64,000 nt of DNA from Morella rubra (taxonomy: Eukaryota > Streptophyta > Magnoliopsida > Fagales > Myricaceae). The notes beneath the pieces were generated by a model that did no database searches, was not told the origin of the DNA, and was given only the letters and a program-made list of their open reading frames with translations. Location of the stretch: positions 23,941,436 through 24,005,435 of the forward strand of contig CM025853.1 in NCBI GenBank assembly GCA_003952965.2, read 5' to 3'. Positions 9,743 to 22,018 of the stretch are shown here, in pieces (within the stretch, counting starts at the first letter, position 1; the number at the start of each line of letters is the position of its first letter). A program made the translations under genes and the position numbers.

Positions 9743-12042
9743 TCTTTGCTGTGTGGAAGAAAAGGAAGACACTCTTGATCTTTTTGCATTTTAAGTTAAT
9801 CTGAAAAAGGAAAAAAAATATGTTAGAACGGTATGCAACATAGAACGAATGTACATTCAAATGGATATGAATGAAGCATCAAACGAATGTAGAACAGAAG
9901 TCATAAACATCAAACGGGAAAAATAATTTTGAACGAACCATAATATGTTCGAACAGATATGAAACTAAGCATCGAACGAAATATTCCTTTATTGAACGGA
10001 AAACATTCAAAATACTATAGTAATACCGTTCAAACGGTACAGCTTACCATTTGAAAACTGTAGCTCAAAAGCGATCATATGTTGAAACTCCCTAAAACTA
10101 TACTTTTCTACGTCAAAATCAACCAAAACAATCCTAAACTAACTACAAACACCCACATTCATCAACATGCATAATATTTTACAAGTTTATTAACATATTC
10201 AAAGCCAAATTCAATTCGCAAAATCAACCAAAAACAACTTAAAAAAACACGTTTTAATCGATTAAAATTAGGGCTGAACAAATTGGGCCAAAACCGATAG
10301 GGCCGACCCAAACTGGCCCAAAACTGATTGGGCCGATCGATTTTGGACTAACCTGGTTCGGCGGTCGGCCCAAAATTATGTAGAACGGACTAGGTCGGTT
10401 TGGCCCACCTAGAACCGTGGGCTAAACTGAACTGAGGCTATATAGGGAACTTCAATGTTTTTCTTTTAAAAGTAGGGGGGAGACGACGTAAAAGTTGTTG
10501 TCTCCCCCCCCCCACAACCTCAAAAAAAAATCCACTATTTCCCTTGATGCCTTTTCGTCATTTCCTTTCTTCTCAAATTGAAGAAAGCTTTGCCCCACCA
10601 CACCCTCGCTGGCATCTCTGTCTCTATCTCACACGGCCACGCCCCCTCTCTCAATCTCTCTCTCTCTATCTCACGCCGCACAGTAAATCTCCTCTCTTTT
10701 CTCTCTATCTCATGCCCTCTCTCTCTCTCTTTCGTTATTTAAAATTTTTCCTTTGATATTGGCTCGTTTGAAATCTGCAATTTTGACGATAACATTTGAG
10801 TTTAGCTTGGGTTGGATGGACACGCAGCTTGCTAACAAAAGGGCAAAAGGGCACCTTCCTAATGGCAACAAAAGTTAAGCTATTCGTGTGGAAGGTAAAA
10901 TTGTTTTAGTTCCCTGCTCTTTTCAACCATATCAGAAATGGGGCTTGAATTTCGCAAAACCTTTGAATCCTCTTTGAAGTCTCAGATTGCCAACAGAACC
11001 GGGCCGACCACTGAACCTTGTCGGCCTGGCCGGTTCTCCCAATTGGCAGTTCAGGCTATCGGTTGGGAGTTTACAAGAACCGAACCAAGGGGTTCGGTTC
11101 TCAGTTGGGGCTAAAAACCGAACTGATGGGTCGATTTTCACCCATAGTTAAAATACACTACAAAACGTACCGGAGTGTGTAGGACTAGAAAGGATGCAAT
11201 CTACAGACTGAAAATGGCAATGGAGATTGAGAGGAGTTTGAGAGAATTCGAGAGAGCAGGGGACGGTATACAGCACAATACATGAATATGAGGCTCGAGT
11301 GTTCATATATTTGAATGTGCATTTGAACGTTAAGGAAAAAATCGTTCATTACCCAACTGCTCATATCGCAACCGTCACATGATCGTTAGAATGGGTAACA
11401 AAAAAACGTTCGAAGGAATATAAAAATATAAAATTTATGGTGATTGGACTTGCATTTATGACGGTGATTGGAAAAGTGGCGTTCGAAGTTGTTAGAACGT
11501 TAGAAAGGTTTTCGGGATGCTCACCCACGTGGTGCGCGTCCTAAAAGATTCTCTAACATTCGAACGTTTATTTTAAAGAACGAACGCCAGTTTCACTTTT
11601 CTGATATTTTCACCAATGTTTGAACGACTTGTATCATTTCACACGGGATATCCTTTTGGGGTTAGAACGTGAAATTTTTCGTTCAAAGTTTTGTAATATA
11701 ACGCTATATAGGGTTCAAACGTATAGTGTGCGGTTCGAACTTAGTTTTCGGGACAGACGTTTCTGTCACTAAAATGAGATTTTTTTTGGGACTGAGAGAT
11801 TTTGTCCTAAATAATTAACCTTTTTTTGGGGGGGGGGGGGGGGGGGATAAGCAATTTTGTCCCAAAAAGGTTCAAAACCGTCGCAAAAAGTTTTTTTTTT
11901 TACAACGGCTATAATTTGTCCTAAAAAGGGAAACTTTTATGTTTTTTGGGACAAATTTTAAAATCAGTCCAGAAAGTGTATTTTTGGGACGGATTTTTTG
12001 GCGTCCCAAAAAATCTGTCGCAAAAGTCAAATTTCTTGCAGT
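9743..12042 (-). mobile_element. Terminal part of a CACTA-like element (end at 12042)
   Basis: Read on the minus strand, the segment starts CACTGCAAGAAATTTGAC at 12042, a CACTA-type terminus. Then come several copies of TTTTGGGAC(G)G-like words in both orientations (11760-12030) and GTTCGAAC/GTTAGAACG words (11330-11750 and 9815-10040). A G-run of about 20 lies at 11826-11846. The PF20167-type ORF follows and runs into the palindrome. The opposite terminus is not visible. Nothing else coding is seen in this stretch apart from the MITE insertion listed separately. Confidence 0.5.
10269..11146. mobile_element. Non-autonomous hAT-type element (878 bp)
   Basis: Starts TAGGGCTGAACAAAT. The opposite end, reverse-complemented, reads TATGGGTGAAAATC: imperfect hAT-like termini. 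It is flanked by the 8-bp near-identical duplication ATTAAAAT (10261-10268) / GTTAAAAT (11147-11154). Near both ends it has many GGCCCAAA, GGTTCGG and GAACCGAACC words. The centre has a CT-rich microsatellite (about 10600-10730) like the 5' leader of the full hAT element at 23748. No transposase is present. Confidence 0.6.
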
Positions 12043-12069
12043 GGAAGTTATTAGCATTGTCCAGATCAT

Positions 12070-12264
12070 TTGAACTTCATCGGCAAAAATCAAAGCCACT
12101 ATAGGACAGCTTGGGGGCCTTTTCTTTGTGGCAATATTCTCGGGATGCCGGGAGATTTTCTACTACGACGTCTTGAGGCTCATGCCAAAAGCTATGTCCT
12201 CAAAATTGTTACTCCTTCTGTACAGGGGACCATACCCTTCTTGAATCAATTCAGAAGCATGTAG
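12070..12264 (+). pseudogene. Unidentified conserved coding relic, copy A
   Basis: A 64-codon frame contains DFLLRRLEAHAKSY then LKIVTPSVQGTIPFLNQF and stops right after. The partner in copy B reads through further. The two copies differ by two 3-bp indels that keep frame, which suggests former coding constraint. I do not recognise the family. The spacing F...A-x-YG-x-x-KIV-x-P faintly recalls a JmjN domain, but there is too little sequence to assign it. Confidence 0.25.
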
Positions 12265-13240
12265 CCCACGGCCCCACACGTTATACGGAGAGGGAAATTT
12301 TCAGACTGATCATATCCTGGACAGGGCCCCAACTAGGTTTCATTAGGTAAAACCCAATTGGTCCCACATGATTGTTGGCAACTCTCTTTGGCAGAACCGG
12401 TGATAGCTATAGCCAAATTTGCTTCTGCTATGGTATGGTACCTCCGATTACTTGTTAGGGCATTTTTGGGTAAGCTAGTCTCTAGTGGAACATATCTTGA
12501 ATGGAAATTTAAACCAGCTCAGCCCTAGTGAGTGAATGCGAATAAAATGCAAAGAAAATCGGAATATATCTATATGGGGCCGTTTCTGGTATCAAGCATG
12601 GAAGCTTCATTGCAGCCAATGCTTATGTGAGCTGGCTGAGTTTTCTGTTTCCTAGTAGCTTCTTCAGCTTGCAAGCAACTCAAAACCAATAGATTTTCAT
12701 AGCGTAGGTTGTAAAACTAAAACTAATAGGTTCATTAAGGCTCAGGACTAACTGGGATTGGTTCTACTCACAGACATTATTACATGCACTTAGAGTTCGT
12801 GGCCTCTTAATTAACTATAGGACAGCTTGTTCATCTGAGGTCAATACCATAGACCCATTAGTATTCACAATTATTTTACAGTTGTATCTGTCTGTTTCAA
12901 CCAGTAAACAGCTATCTCATAGTGGACCATCATTTGTTAAAGGGCTATTATGAGTTGACCAGTATCAAAAGTTCTTCTTGTCCCTTAAAGCGTGGGGGAC
13001 TTGGATAGATTGCCCATTTGCTGCAGTACCATTCTTTGCGCTGAGCGTCGTTTAGTTTGAGTACACAAGTGATCATGATGCTATGAGTTAAATTATAAAC
13101 CTCGACCTCATACAAACTCCAGTTAAGATCATAGCCTTGCCAACTGAGCAAGACAAGTGGACTAATTAGTTCCTATCTGTTTTATTTTTTCCCTTACAAA
13201 GACATTTGGCCAATGGATCAGCCTGCTGTTTTTTTCTTGG

Positions 13241-13598
13241 GTGATATGTATTTTCACTCCAACTATCATAAATTTTGCACTTTATACCATAAATTACCAC
13301 TTTTGAGACATTGCACCCTTTACTACTAATCTTAGACATTATGGGGGAATTGTCAAATTTTTAGACACTTTGCACCTTCTGTCCGATAATAGCCTCGAGA
13401 ATTTAATAAATTGACAATAATATTTTCCATATATGTAAAGTAGGTTAAGGTTTTTATCATCATTTTTGTCTCAAAATTTGACAGAGGGTGCAAAGTGTTT
13501 AAGATTATAAGTTAGAAATGTCTAAAAGTGACAAAAATGGTAGTTTATAGTACAAAGTGTAAAAGTACTTTATGGGTGAAAAATACATTTTCTCTTAT
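13241..13598. mobile_element. MULE-type MITE, copy A
   Basis: Foldback unit of ~360 bp. The left side has ATCATAAATTTTGCACTTTA and TTTTGAGACATTGCACCC; the right side has the inverse words (TGACAGAGGGTGCAAAGTGT, GTACAAAGTGTAAAAGTAC). It ends GGGTGAAAAATACATTTTC. It is shared with copy B at 31128, so it predates the duplication, and it is the same family as 37589-37986. Confidence 0.6.
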
Positions 13599-15023
13599 TT
13601 TTTTAGTAAATAGAATATTATGAGTTCGAGTCTTCAATTGGAAGTAAAAAGGGATAGAGAAAAAGAAAAAAAAACACTATTCTATTTGAGTTGACATTAC
13701 GACACAAAATGCAAGTGGGAAGCTTGTATCTCTCGCTCTTCCTCTTCTAAGCTAGCTAAAGCAACATGCAGTATTTTTATTCTTTGGTATTAAATAATAG
13801 TTTCTTCCCTTCATAATGGACTGGATAAAATATTGTGTTACTGTAATTTTGAAACGTCTTGAACATTTTAAAGACAAAATACACTGCTATGAAGGAAGCA
13901 GTACCAATTTACCCATCAGATTTTCCAAAATCGAGGAGAGCTACAAGCTTCCAGGAAGGTGCACTACTGCAAAAAAGGCGGGATGGATGGATACATTGAT
14001 CGACCTATTCCAGGGCAAATTAAGGTTCTTTTGACCCTTAATAAGGACCGACCATGCTTCTTTCCGCACCGCGCGCGTTCATGCAAAAAGAGCCACCCGG
14101 CCGGCCGGTCTCCTCTTACTAAACTCCAGAGTATCTTAAACCAAATCGAAGGATTACCAGATCAACAAATCATAAGTGCCGATTGCGAGGTTTGATCAGG
14201 CCCGTACACATATGCAATCAATCAACCAGACTTGGGAGAGCCTTTTCCAGTACTTGTGCTTCTTTATTAGGTTCTGCCAGATGGAACCCACTCAACGAAT
14301 GCACGGTGGTCATTGCGACAAATGCTTTGTGCAGTGCGCAGCGTAATGAAACTCATCCCTTGAGCATGCTTTTTACTCAACAGAAAGCTTTGGATACCGT
14401 GGAAGCAAGGCATAGATGATAGATGTGACACTGCAAGCATCGTATGTGAAAAATAATGCTCATGTTGGGTTCCTTTGCCTTTTCGAAAGAAAGGGTAAAG
14501 AGGGAGGAGATCAGAGTTGGTATGCGATTTTAAATTGAAGGTGGCGGAATTGAGCCTCCATTCTTAGAATTTAGCTGAAAAATAATTCAAGTAAAGTGCT
14601 AATATTTTCTTTTTCTAGTCAAATGGATTAACAAAAACGTACATGAATTACCCGTTAAAGGTCTTAGAAACTTTTACCAGGACATAAATGTAGAAGGTCT
14701 TAGAAACTTCAAACAACCTTCGGCATTCGATTAGGACAAACTTGAGCTTGGTAATGAGCTCTCGTTCCACTTGTGCAGACCACATATTAATTAACAACGC
14801 CAAATAAACGAATGCCAAATCAGCAAATGAGATCACAGCATTTATGTTGAAGAGGAGAAGTCCTTCATGGATTGGCCCTTCATGTTCTTTATGGGACTCA
14901 CCTGGTACAGGTTCTAAAGAAAACAACATTTGACCGGGTGTGATCCGCTAGTTGATATCTTCATATTATTTATTTTGCGCAAAAACACTTTCCTGACATC
15001 TCACCTAGTCCTTGTTTTCTCAC

Positions 15024-15030
15024 TATAAAT
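15024..15030 (+). promoter_or_regulatory. TATA box of snakin A
   Basis: TATAAAT in the context TCACTATAAATTG, 147 bp upstream of the ATG at 15171. The surrounding leader (CACATACATACACTCTTTAG) is shared with snakin B. Confidence 0.55.
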
Positions 15031-15170
15031 TGCCACTGCTCCCAATTCATTGTCTTCACCACCGCACATACATACACTCTTTAGCGGAAGTAAATCAGGA
15101 TCTCTTCTACTCATCTTTCCCTTGCTCCCTGTCTGTTGCTATACATTTTCTTTTAAAACAGTCGGAAAAA

Positions 15171-15582
15171 ATGAAGCCCGTCTTTTCAACCTTCCTGCTC
15201 GTGTGTCTTGTCCTTAGCGCCTCTTTCTTTGAGGCAACAATGGCTGGTTCAAGTAAGATTAATCTATCAAATTGATCTCCAACTTCTTTATACTCTTTCC
15301 GTCCTAGAAGCTGTGGCTTAATTTAGTTTGTAGTTATGATGTTCTAATTTACTTATGTTTTGTGATTTGTTTGAATGCGGGAATAATCAAGCTGGCTTCG
15401 ACTGTGACTCAAAGTGCAAGGTGAGGTGCTCAAAGGCAGGAGTGCAGGACAGGTGCTTGAAGTACTGCGGTATTTGCTGTGAGAAGTGCAAGTGCGTGCC
15501 ATCTGGGACTTATGGAAACAAGAACGAGTGCCCTTGCTACAGGGACTACAAGAACTCTAAGGGCAAGGCCAAGTGCCCTTGA
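15171..15582 (+). CDS. Snakin/GASA cysteine-rich peptide, copy A (two exons)
   Basis: Secreted gibberellin-regulated (GASA/snakin-1-type) peptide. Exons are 15171-15252 and 15392-15582, with a 139 bp phase-1 GT-AG intron; the spliced product is 90 aa. Residues 1-25 form a signal peptide ([20 protein letters not shown], then EATMA). The GASA domain follows, with all 12 cysteines, including the [19 protein letters not shown] core and the C-terminal KCP. Family members act in the cell wall or apoplast in defence or hormone responses; the role here is inferred. Differences from copy B: Q for K after AGV, N for the usual H in the GNKxECPC segment, R for K, and one extra residue at the intron junction. 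AATAAA at 15682-15687 may be the poly(A) signal. Confidence 0.9.
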
Positions 15583-17160
15583 AATCTCCGCCAGATAGTA
15601 CTCTGGGTGGGGATTTTCAGTCATGGACCAGTTAAAGATATTAATGAGCTTTAATATTCATAGAGAGTAATTTCCATTTATAATAAACCCAAACCCAAAA
15701 AAAAAAAAAAAATTGCAGTGTTTATAAAGAGATTAGGTTATAGCTAGTTAGCTAGATTAAGTTCAAATATCAGAGGAATAAACGTGGGGTCCTTCAGTTG
15801 TGTGTTTGTTAATGTGATATGTCCTATTCTTTGGCTGTGTTATGTTCATTTGTTAATGTGACATGTCTATTGTAGTCCTACATTTCCCATTAGCTATCAA
15901 TAAATAAATGACCCAATTAATGGCTTTTACCAAACATTGTCGGCGCTCTCTTTGTCTCTTTCTTTGTGTGCTTCTTTCTACACAGCAATTGCCACTGCTC
16001 TTCAATGGCCGTCGGGCGTCAGCCATGCCATGCAGACGGTAGAATTGGAAATTCCACGCCTCAAACCTAAAAAATTATTAATACTACGCAAGCAAAGGAA
16101 AGCTTTTGGTTCATTCTTTACCAGCCAGATGTCTTGCTTTGTTCATTATTTACAGTTCCTTTACGCGTTAGGGTATAGATCAACTGCTTAACGCGTCGTT
16201 TGGATTATTTCTTGTAATATTGACTAGGACCACTAGGTCATAGACTCATAAGCATCCAATAAAACGGAAAAAAGACTTGGGTCATATGCAAGGGCATATT
16301 CACGTGCGATTTACAATGTAACAGGCAATTTTGTTTGAAGTGGTTCCCAGCTCGACTGACGCATGCAACGTGATACCCTCCCTACCCTTTGGAAAGGCCT
16401 TCACCTGAGCTGACCCTCTCCTCTGTTCCTTCCGAAACCTTCGTACCCTACAATACGAGTCTCATCTTCTGATCTCTAGTTGCGTAAGACGTGATTCTAG
16501 AGGAAACAAATTTACCGTTCTAACAGTTGTTCACGTCATTTACTAAATCAAGTTAAAGTTAGTTAGATCTTGTCTTCTCATCTCATTCAACGTATTGATT
16601 AAGTCTTATAAAATTAAATTATTTTTAATAATCTTCTTGTGAGTTTTAGTTTACAAAATAATATTCTCAACTCTGACTGCGTGTCCATTGCTACTAGCTA
16701 GCCACGTGAAAGTTATGAGCGGCCAGGACATAACTTTCTTTGTGAACAACGGAAATCCATGGCTAATGTTTTACTTTTTGGAGTCTCAGAGGCTCTACCC
16801 CTCCTGTCTATATACTTTATTAAGCTCGTTGCTTCCAATCTTACACAAACACTAGTTCCAGGTAAATGTTATTTGTTGGGATATAATTTGTGCCCTCTCC
16901 TCAGCTTTTATATCGTTGACTTCTGAAAAGAAGATAATTATTGGTTGGACTTTTGTAGCTTCCAGCGGGCCCTCTTTTACAAATTCATTTTCATGCCCAA
17001 GTTGTCATTTGACTCACCACTAAAAGTCTTTGAGCCCTCTATAGAGTTCCATCTCCTCAGAGAGCAGGACAGCTCATGCGGACAAGAATAGTTCCTTAAA
17101 GGAACAAAAATAGTTTGTAAAATAGCTAGAAAAAAGGAAGAAGAAAATATCCTGCACAAT

Positions 17161-17399
17161 TGTAGAAAGAATATAAGCAGAAGAATTTGAGAGAATTCTG
17201 TGTATTTCAATATGTATAGAATTGTACAAGGACTGGACCTATTTATAGGTGAAGAAGCCAAAGAATAAAAGGAATGCAATAATTACAGAATAATTACAAG
17301 ATGGAAAGAATTAATTAGAATCTTCAAATTGCTAAAATTTGGGATTACTTAAAAGTGATGCCCAATTAATGAGATATATGCAGGTAATATATCTCAACA
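17161..17399 (-). repeat. 3' LTR of the Copia element
   Basis: 239 bp. On the minus strand it begins TGTTGAGATATATTACC and ends CTTTCTACA. It is preceded on that strand by the polypurine tract AAAGGGGGA. Confidence 0.9.
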
Positions 17400-17806
17400 T
17401 CCCCCTTTAAACTCATGGTGATGACGTAGAAGTCAACTGGAGTTTGCTAACAAGATCACTGAGACGACCAAGGGATAAGACTTCGTGAAGATGTCAGCAA
17501 GTTGATCGGCAGAAGTAACAGCTAGTAAGTGAAGAGTGCATCGCTCAAATGTTGCCGGATGAAGTGGCAATCTATCTCGATATGCTTAGTACGCTCATGA
17601 AAAATATCATTATGGGAAATCTGAATAGCACATGATTGTCTCAGTGAAGGGGAGAACTAGAGAGTTGAGAGGCATCCATGTCTGTCAGTAGGCAGCGTAA
17701 CATAGGAGCTCAAAAGTAGCATCAGCAAGCACGCAATACTCAGCCTTAGTAGTAGAACGAGCAACATATGTTTGTTTCTTACTTCGCCATGAAATGAGAG
17801 AAGAGC

Positions 17807-18628
17807 CTAGTAAGAAGAGCCTAGTAAGAAGCAGTAGCCGATGGTGGAATGACAATCTGTAGGATCACCTGCCCAATCCGCATCGAAATAGGCATAGAGG
17901 TCAAGAGAAGAGTGAGATGAGAAATGAAGGCCATGAAATAGAGTTCCCTTGTCATAATGAAGAATCCGAAGGACGGTAGCATAATTTGGAGAACGAGGCT
18001 GGTGCATGAACTAACGAACCATGTGAACGATATAGGCAAGGTCGGGTCGTGTAACTATAAGATAGATAAGACTACCAACCAATTGTTTGTAGAGAGTAGC
18101 ATCGGACAAAGGCACACCATTAGTGAGGTTCAAACGAGCATTATACTCTAAGGGAGTACTGGCTATCTTACTATCAGTCAGGTCGGCCCTGGAAATAAGG
18201 TCTGATGCATATTTGGATTGAGAGAGGTAATAACCATCAACAGAGGTGGTGATTTCAATACCAATAAAATAGCTCAAAATACCCAAGTCCTTCATCTCAA
18301 AATGCTGACCAAGAAAATCTTGAACAACACGAATTCCAATAGTATCATCACCAGTGATAATCATATAATCCAGACAGAGTAGCAGAAGAACAGTCTCGGC
18401 AGCAGTTTTTTGGATGAATATAGCAGAGTCATAAGAATTGAATGTAAAACCTTGTTGTGCGACCACAAAGCTAAACTTGGCAAACCAAGCACGTGGAGCT
18501 TGCTTAAAACTGTAAAGAGCACGACGAAGGCGGCAAACTTGGTAAGAAGATTGCTCATAGCCGGGAGGAGGCTGCATATAGAATTCCTCAGCAAGATCTG
18601 CATTGAGAAAAGTATTTTTGACATTCAT
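17807..18628 (-). pseudogene. Copia reverse transcriptase and RNase H region (broken)
   Basis: A 205-codon RT frame (18628-18011) begins MNVKNTFLNADLAEEFYMQP and includes RRALYSFKQAPRAWF. The catalytic YVDD box is altered to CLDY (CLDYMIITGDD), which removes a catalytic aspartate. RNase H pieces lie at 18007-17807 (AYFDADWAGDPTDCHSTIGY) in a shifted frame. RT is therefore inactive on two counts: the active-site change and the frameshifts. Confidence 0.85.
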
Positions 18629-19155
18629 CTGAAATAACGACCAATGTCAAACTGCAGTAGTGGCAATCAACAGATCAAAGATCTAAAAGGTAAGTTTGGC
18701 AACAGGAGCAAAAGTCTTCTCATAATCAATACTCCTGAGTGAAGCCATTCGCGCAAGAAGAGCTTTGTGTTGTTCAACAGATCCATCTGCTCGAGTCTTA
18801 ATCTTGTAAACTCACTTACATCCTACAACAGACTTTCTAGGAGGCAAATCCACCAATTCCCAAGTGTGTGTTTTAATAAGAGCATTTAATTCATAGCTTT
18901 TTGCCAAACAAGGTTAGAACTAGCTTCACAATAAGTACGAGGCTCTTGGAGAGTGGCAAGGGCAAAAAAGTAATGATAATCTTGTAAATGTGCAGGAGGA
19001 GCTCTTACCCGAGATGAATGACGAGTGTCGATGAGAGGTGGGAGTGCAGGGGCAGATGGCAGGGATAGAGGATCCTAAAGTGATGGGAGGTAAAGGGAAG
19101 GTTCAGGATGATACAGGCATGGCAGCATCATTGAAAGGAGTCGAAGATGGATCGC

Positions 19156-20262
19156 TTAAAGAGCTAGCATCACCTGAAAAAGGGTTAGTAGACTCGGAAA
19201 CAAAGCAATAGATAGGTTTGTGAAAATGGGTGACGGACAGGAGGACACATATAGGAAAGTGGAAAGAATAGTAAAGAATTTGTGCTCCAAAAAAATCACG
19301 TGATGAGAGAGCCGAAGACGCTTGGTTGTGGGGTCATAACAGCGGTAACCATTTTCTCTAACACCATAACGAAGGAAGCAATAGAGCCTAGAATAGGACT
19401 CTAACTTAGTACGTTCATTGGGGGGCAAGAGAATAAAACAGACACAACCAAAGACTCGGAAGAGAGCAATAGTCAGGAACTTTACCATAAAGCAACTCAA
19501 AATGAGTCTTGTTGCGAATAGTGGGTAAGGGGACACGATTTATAGTATAGATAGCAGTAAGAGCAGCTTCACCCCAAAAGCGTTTAGGAAGAGACGCAAA
19601 GAGGAGAAGTGACCTGACTGTATCCAAGATGTGATGATGTTTTTATTCTGGCATGACCATTCTGTTGAGAGGTGTAGGGACAAGATCGATGGGAAGAGTG
19701 CCATTTTGCTGTAAAAACTCAAGGAAAGATTTCTAGTTATATTCCATAGCATTATCAAAATGAAAGATTTTAATGGTACGAGAAAATTGTGTTTGCACCA
19801 TTTTGTGAATTTTTTTTTATAAATGTCAAATAATTCAGAACGGGTATGCAAAAGATAAATCCATGTATAACAAGAATAATCATCCACAAATATGACAAAA
19901 TAGCGTGATCCCCCTTCAGTGGAGATCGGAGCGGGACCCCAAATATCAGAATGAACAAGATCAAAGGGAGCAAAGGAAAACGAGTCACTAGTATTAAAAG
20001 GTAAATGAGTTTGTTTGCCTAATTGACAAGAAAGACAATCAAACTCAACAAAATCGACGGATCCAAGATGACCACTAGATGCTAACAAAGGAATGCGGGG
20101 CAATGAAGTATAACCAAGACGAGAGTGCCAAAGACTGGAGGAGGTGGTGACAGTGGCAATAGAGGGAGACACTAGAGAAGGGATATGCAAGTGATCCAAC
20201 TCAAACAAGCATCCAATCTTACGACCGATCCCAACTAGCTGCCCCGTCCATGGATCCTGCAC
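19156..20262 (-). pseudogene. Copia GAG-pre-integrase and integrase region (broken)
   Basis: Frames at 20262-19540, 19627-19415 and 19536-19156. They carry the pre-integrase zinc-binding segment LWHSRLGY...CLSCQLGKQ, in which the second His of the HHCC set is Tyr. The integrase core follows (DLVHSDIWGPAPISTEGGSR, then FVIFVDDYS), then the RFWGEA...NRVPLPTIRNKTHFELL segment. Separate frames show at least two frameshifts. Confidence 0.8.
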
Positions 20263-20363
20263 ATCACAACCTCGATTAGAGAAATGAAGCTCTAAACCTA
20301 ACTCACAAAGTTGGCCAACAAGACAAAAGATTCAATGATAAGTTAGGGACGAAATATGTATGA

Positions 20364-21554
20364 TCAACGATGAGGTTGGAATAGAGATAGATCCAAGATG
20401 GCTAACAGCATATTGGACCCATCTGCAGTGTAAATATGATGAGAAGGATGAAGAGCAAATTTTGTAAAAAAGAGAGTGGAATCAGAGGTCATGTGATTAC
20501 AACAAGCAGAATCAAAAAACCAAGATGATTTACCTGAGGTGATAGATAAGGCACTAGTGGAATGAGACAAAACCTGATGGATTAAAGCCTCAATATCAGT
20601 TGTTGTAAGAGAAGGGACTCGAAAAGCAGATGAGTCAGTAGAAACAACCGCAGCAGTCTGCTGGAGAGGGTCTCGAGAGGCGCGAGCCTGTTTCCTTTGT
20701 AACTTCAAACAATCTTTGATCACATGACTAGCTTCTTTGCAGTAGTTGCAGAAAACCTTTTTAGAAGATGAATGAGGCTGTGGTGCAGAACGAGTGGAAG
20801 AGGACCCAAAAGCAGTGGCCATAACAAGGTGATCTATAGACTGCATCTGCATTGTAGAACGACGATTCTCCTTAGAAATTAACTCAGCAACTGCAATGTC
20901 TATAGTAGGAAGTGGGGTATGATGAAATAGAGATGCTCGAGTAGATTCAAAAGCATCTTGGAGAGCCATCAAGAAGTGCAAGAACTTCCTACGGTCATGA
21001 TACTTAGCAAAAAGCTCAATGTCATGTGAGCAACGGAACTGGGGTTCTGCAACAGCCAATTGATCCCAAAGATTAGTTACTTGAGAATAAAAATCAGCGA
21101 TAGACTGACCTGGTTCCTCATGCAGTTATTAAAGTTTTGTTTCAAGTTGAAATTGAAGTGATGCATCATTGGTACAGTTGTAGTGGTTCGCCAACAAGTC
21201 CCACGCAGCCTTTGCATTGCCAAGTTTCGGAAGAAGCTATGAATGGAAGGAAATGAAGTGTTGATGAACCAAGATAGAATTTTGCATTGAATGCTTTCCA
21301 TTCCTCCAAGCGATTGGCATACTCTTGTGGCAGTCTCTGATAAAAGCTTTTAGGTTGAGGAAAAGCCCAGATACATAGCGCCAAAGTTTCCTCCCTTTAA
21401 GAAAAACCGTCATAGTTGAAGCCCAAAGATTGTAATTTATCCCATCCAAAATTATCTCAATAGGCTGAGTGACATCATTTGAGGAAGACATAGTCGAGGT
21501 CCAAGAAAATAAGCACATCCGAAAAGCCAACCAAAAGGCAACGGTCAAAGTCAA
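20364..21554 (-). pseudogene. Copia gag region and start of protease (broken)
   Basis: Read on the minus strand. The N-terminal gag piece includes ILDGINYNLWASTMTVFLKG, the usual Copia gag start with the NY-x-x-W motif. After frame breaks, a 231-codon frame carries a CCHC zinc knuckle (C-x2-C-x4-H-x4-C within CNYCKEASHVIKDC). It then carries the protease region WFFDSACCNHMTS, where the active-site motif is DSA rather than DSG. Frameshifts separate the parts, so no functional polyprotein is made. Confidence 0.8.
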
Positions 21555-22018
21555 CCAAAGTCAACGTGACACATCACTGGGGATGTGGGAGCTGAGTTGG
21601 AGCAGACTGGACTGATGCCGAGGTAGAGGTGAATTGGGCTGGCCGTGAGTATAAAGCCCAAATAGAGAATCCAAAAAAAAAAGGTCCAGAGACAAGGCCC
21701 AAAGAGAAGACCTAATATGCTGACCTAACAAGAGACAGGACCAAACCTCAGGCGCGTGAGTGGCGCAGAAAATCTTCACAGAATCTTGTGGCAAGTGGAG
21801 GCACGTGCGGCAGGGATTGATGTGAAATTTTACCAAACCGAAGAGCGTTGATGGACGAACACCTTTGTGATGGTAGTTCGGCGTGAGCGATCTTCGAAGT
21901 GCTCCAAAAAGACAAGGACAGGGCGGGAAGTGAGGGACAAGAGAAAAACACAGCAACTAAATCTCTCACAAGGAAGGAGGCTAAGAGGGCACCAAAATTC
22001 TTGGTGGCTCTAATACCA

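Noticed and set aside
14648-14929. 93-codon minus-strand frame upstream of snakin A, partly mirrored at 32507-32776
   Set aside because: Similarity is explained by the duplication; the two frames differ at their starts through frameshifts, and no family is recognisable.
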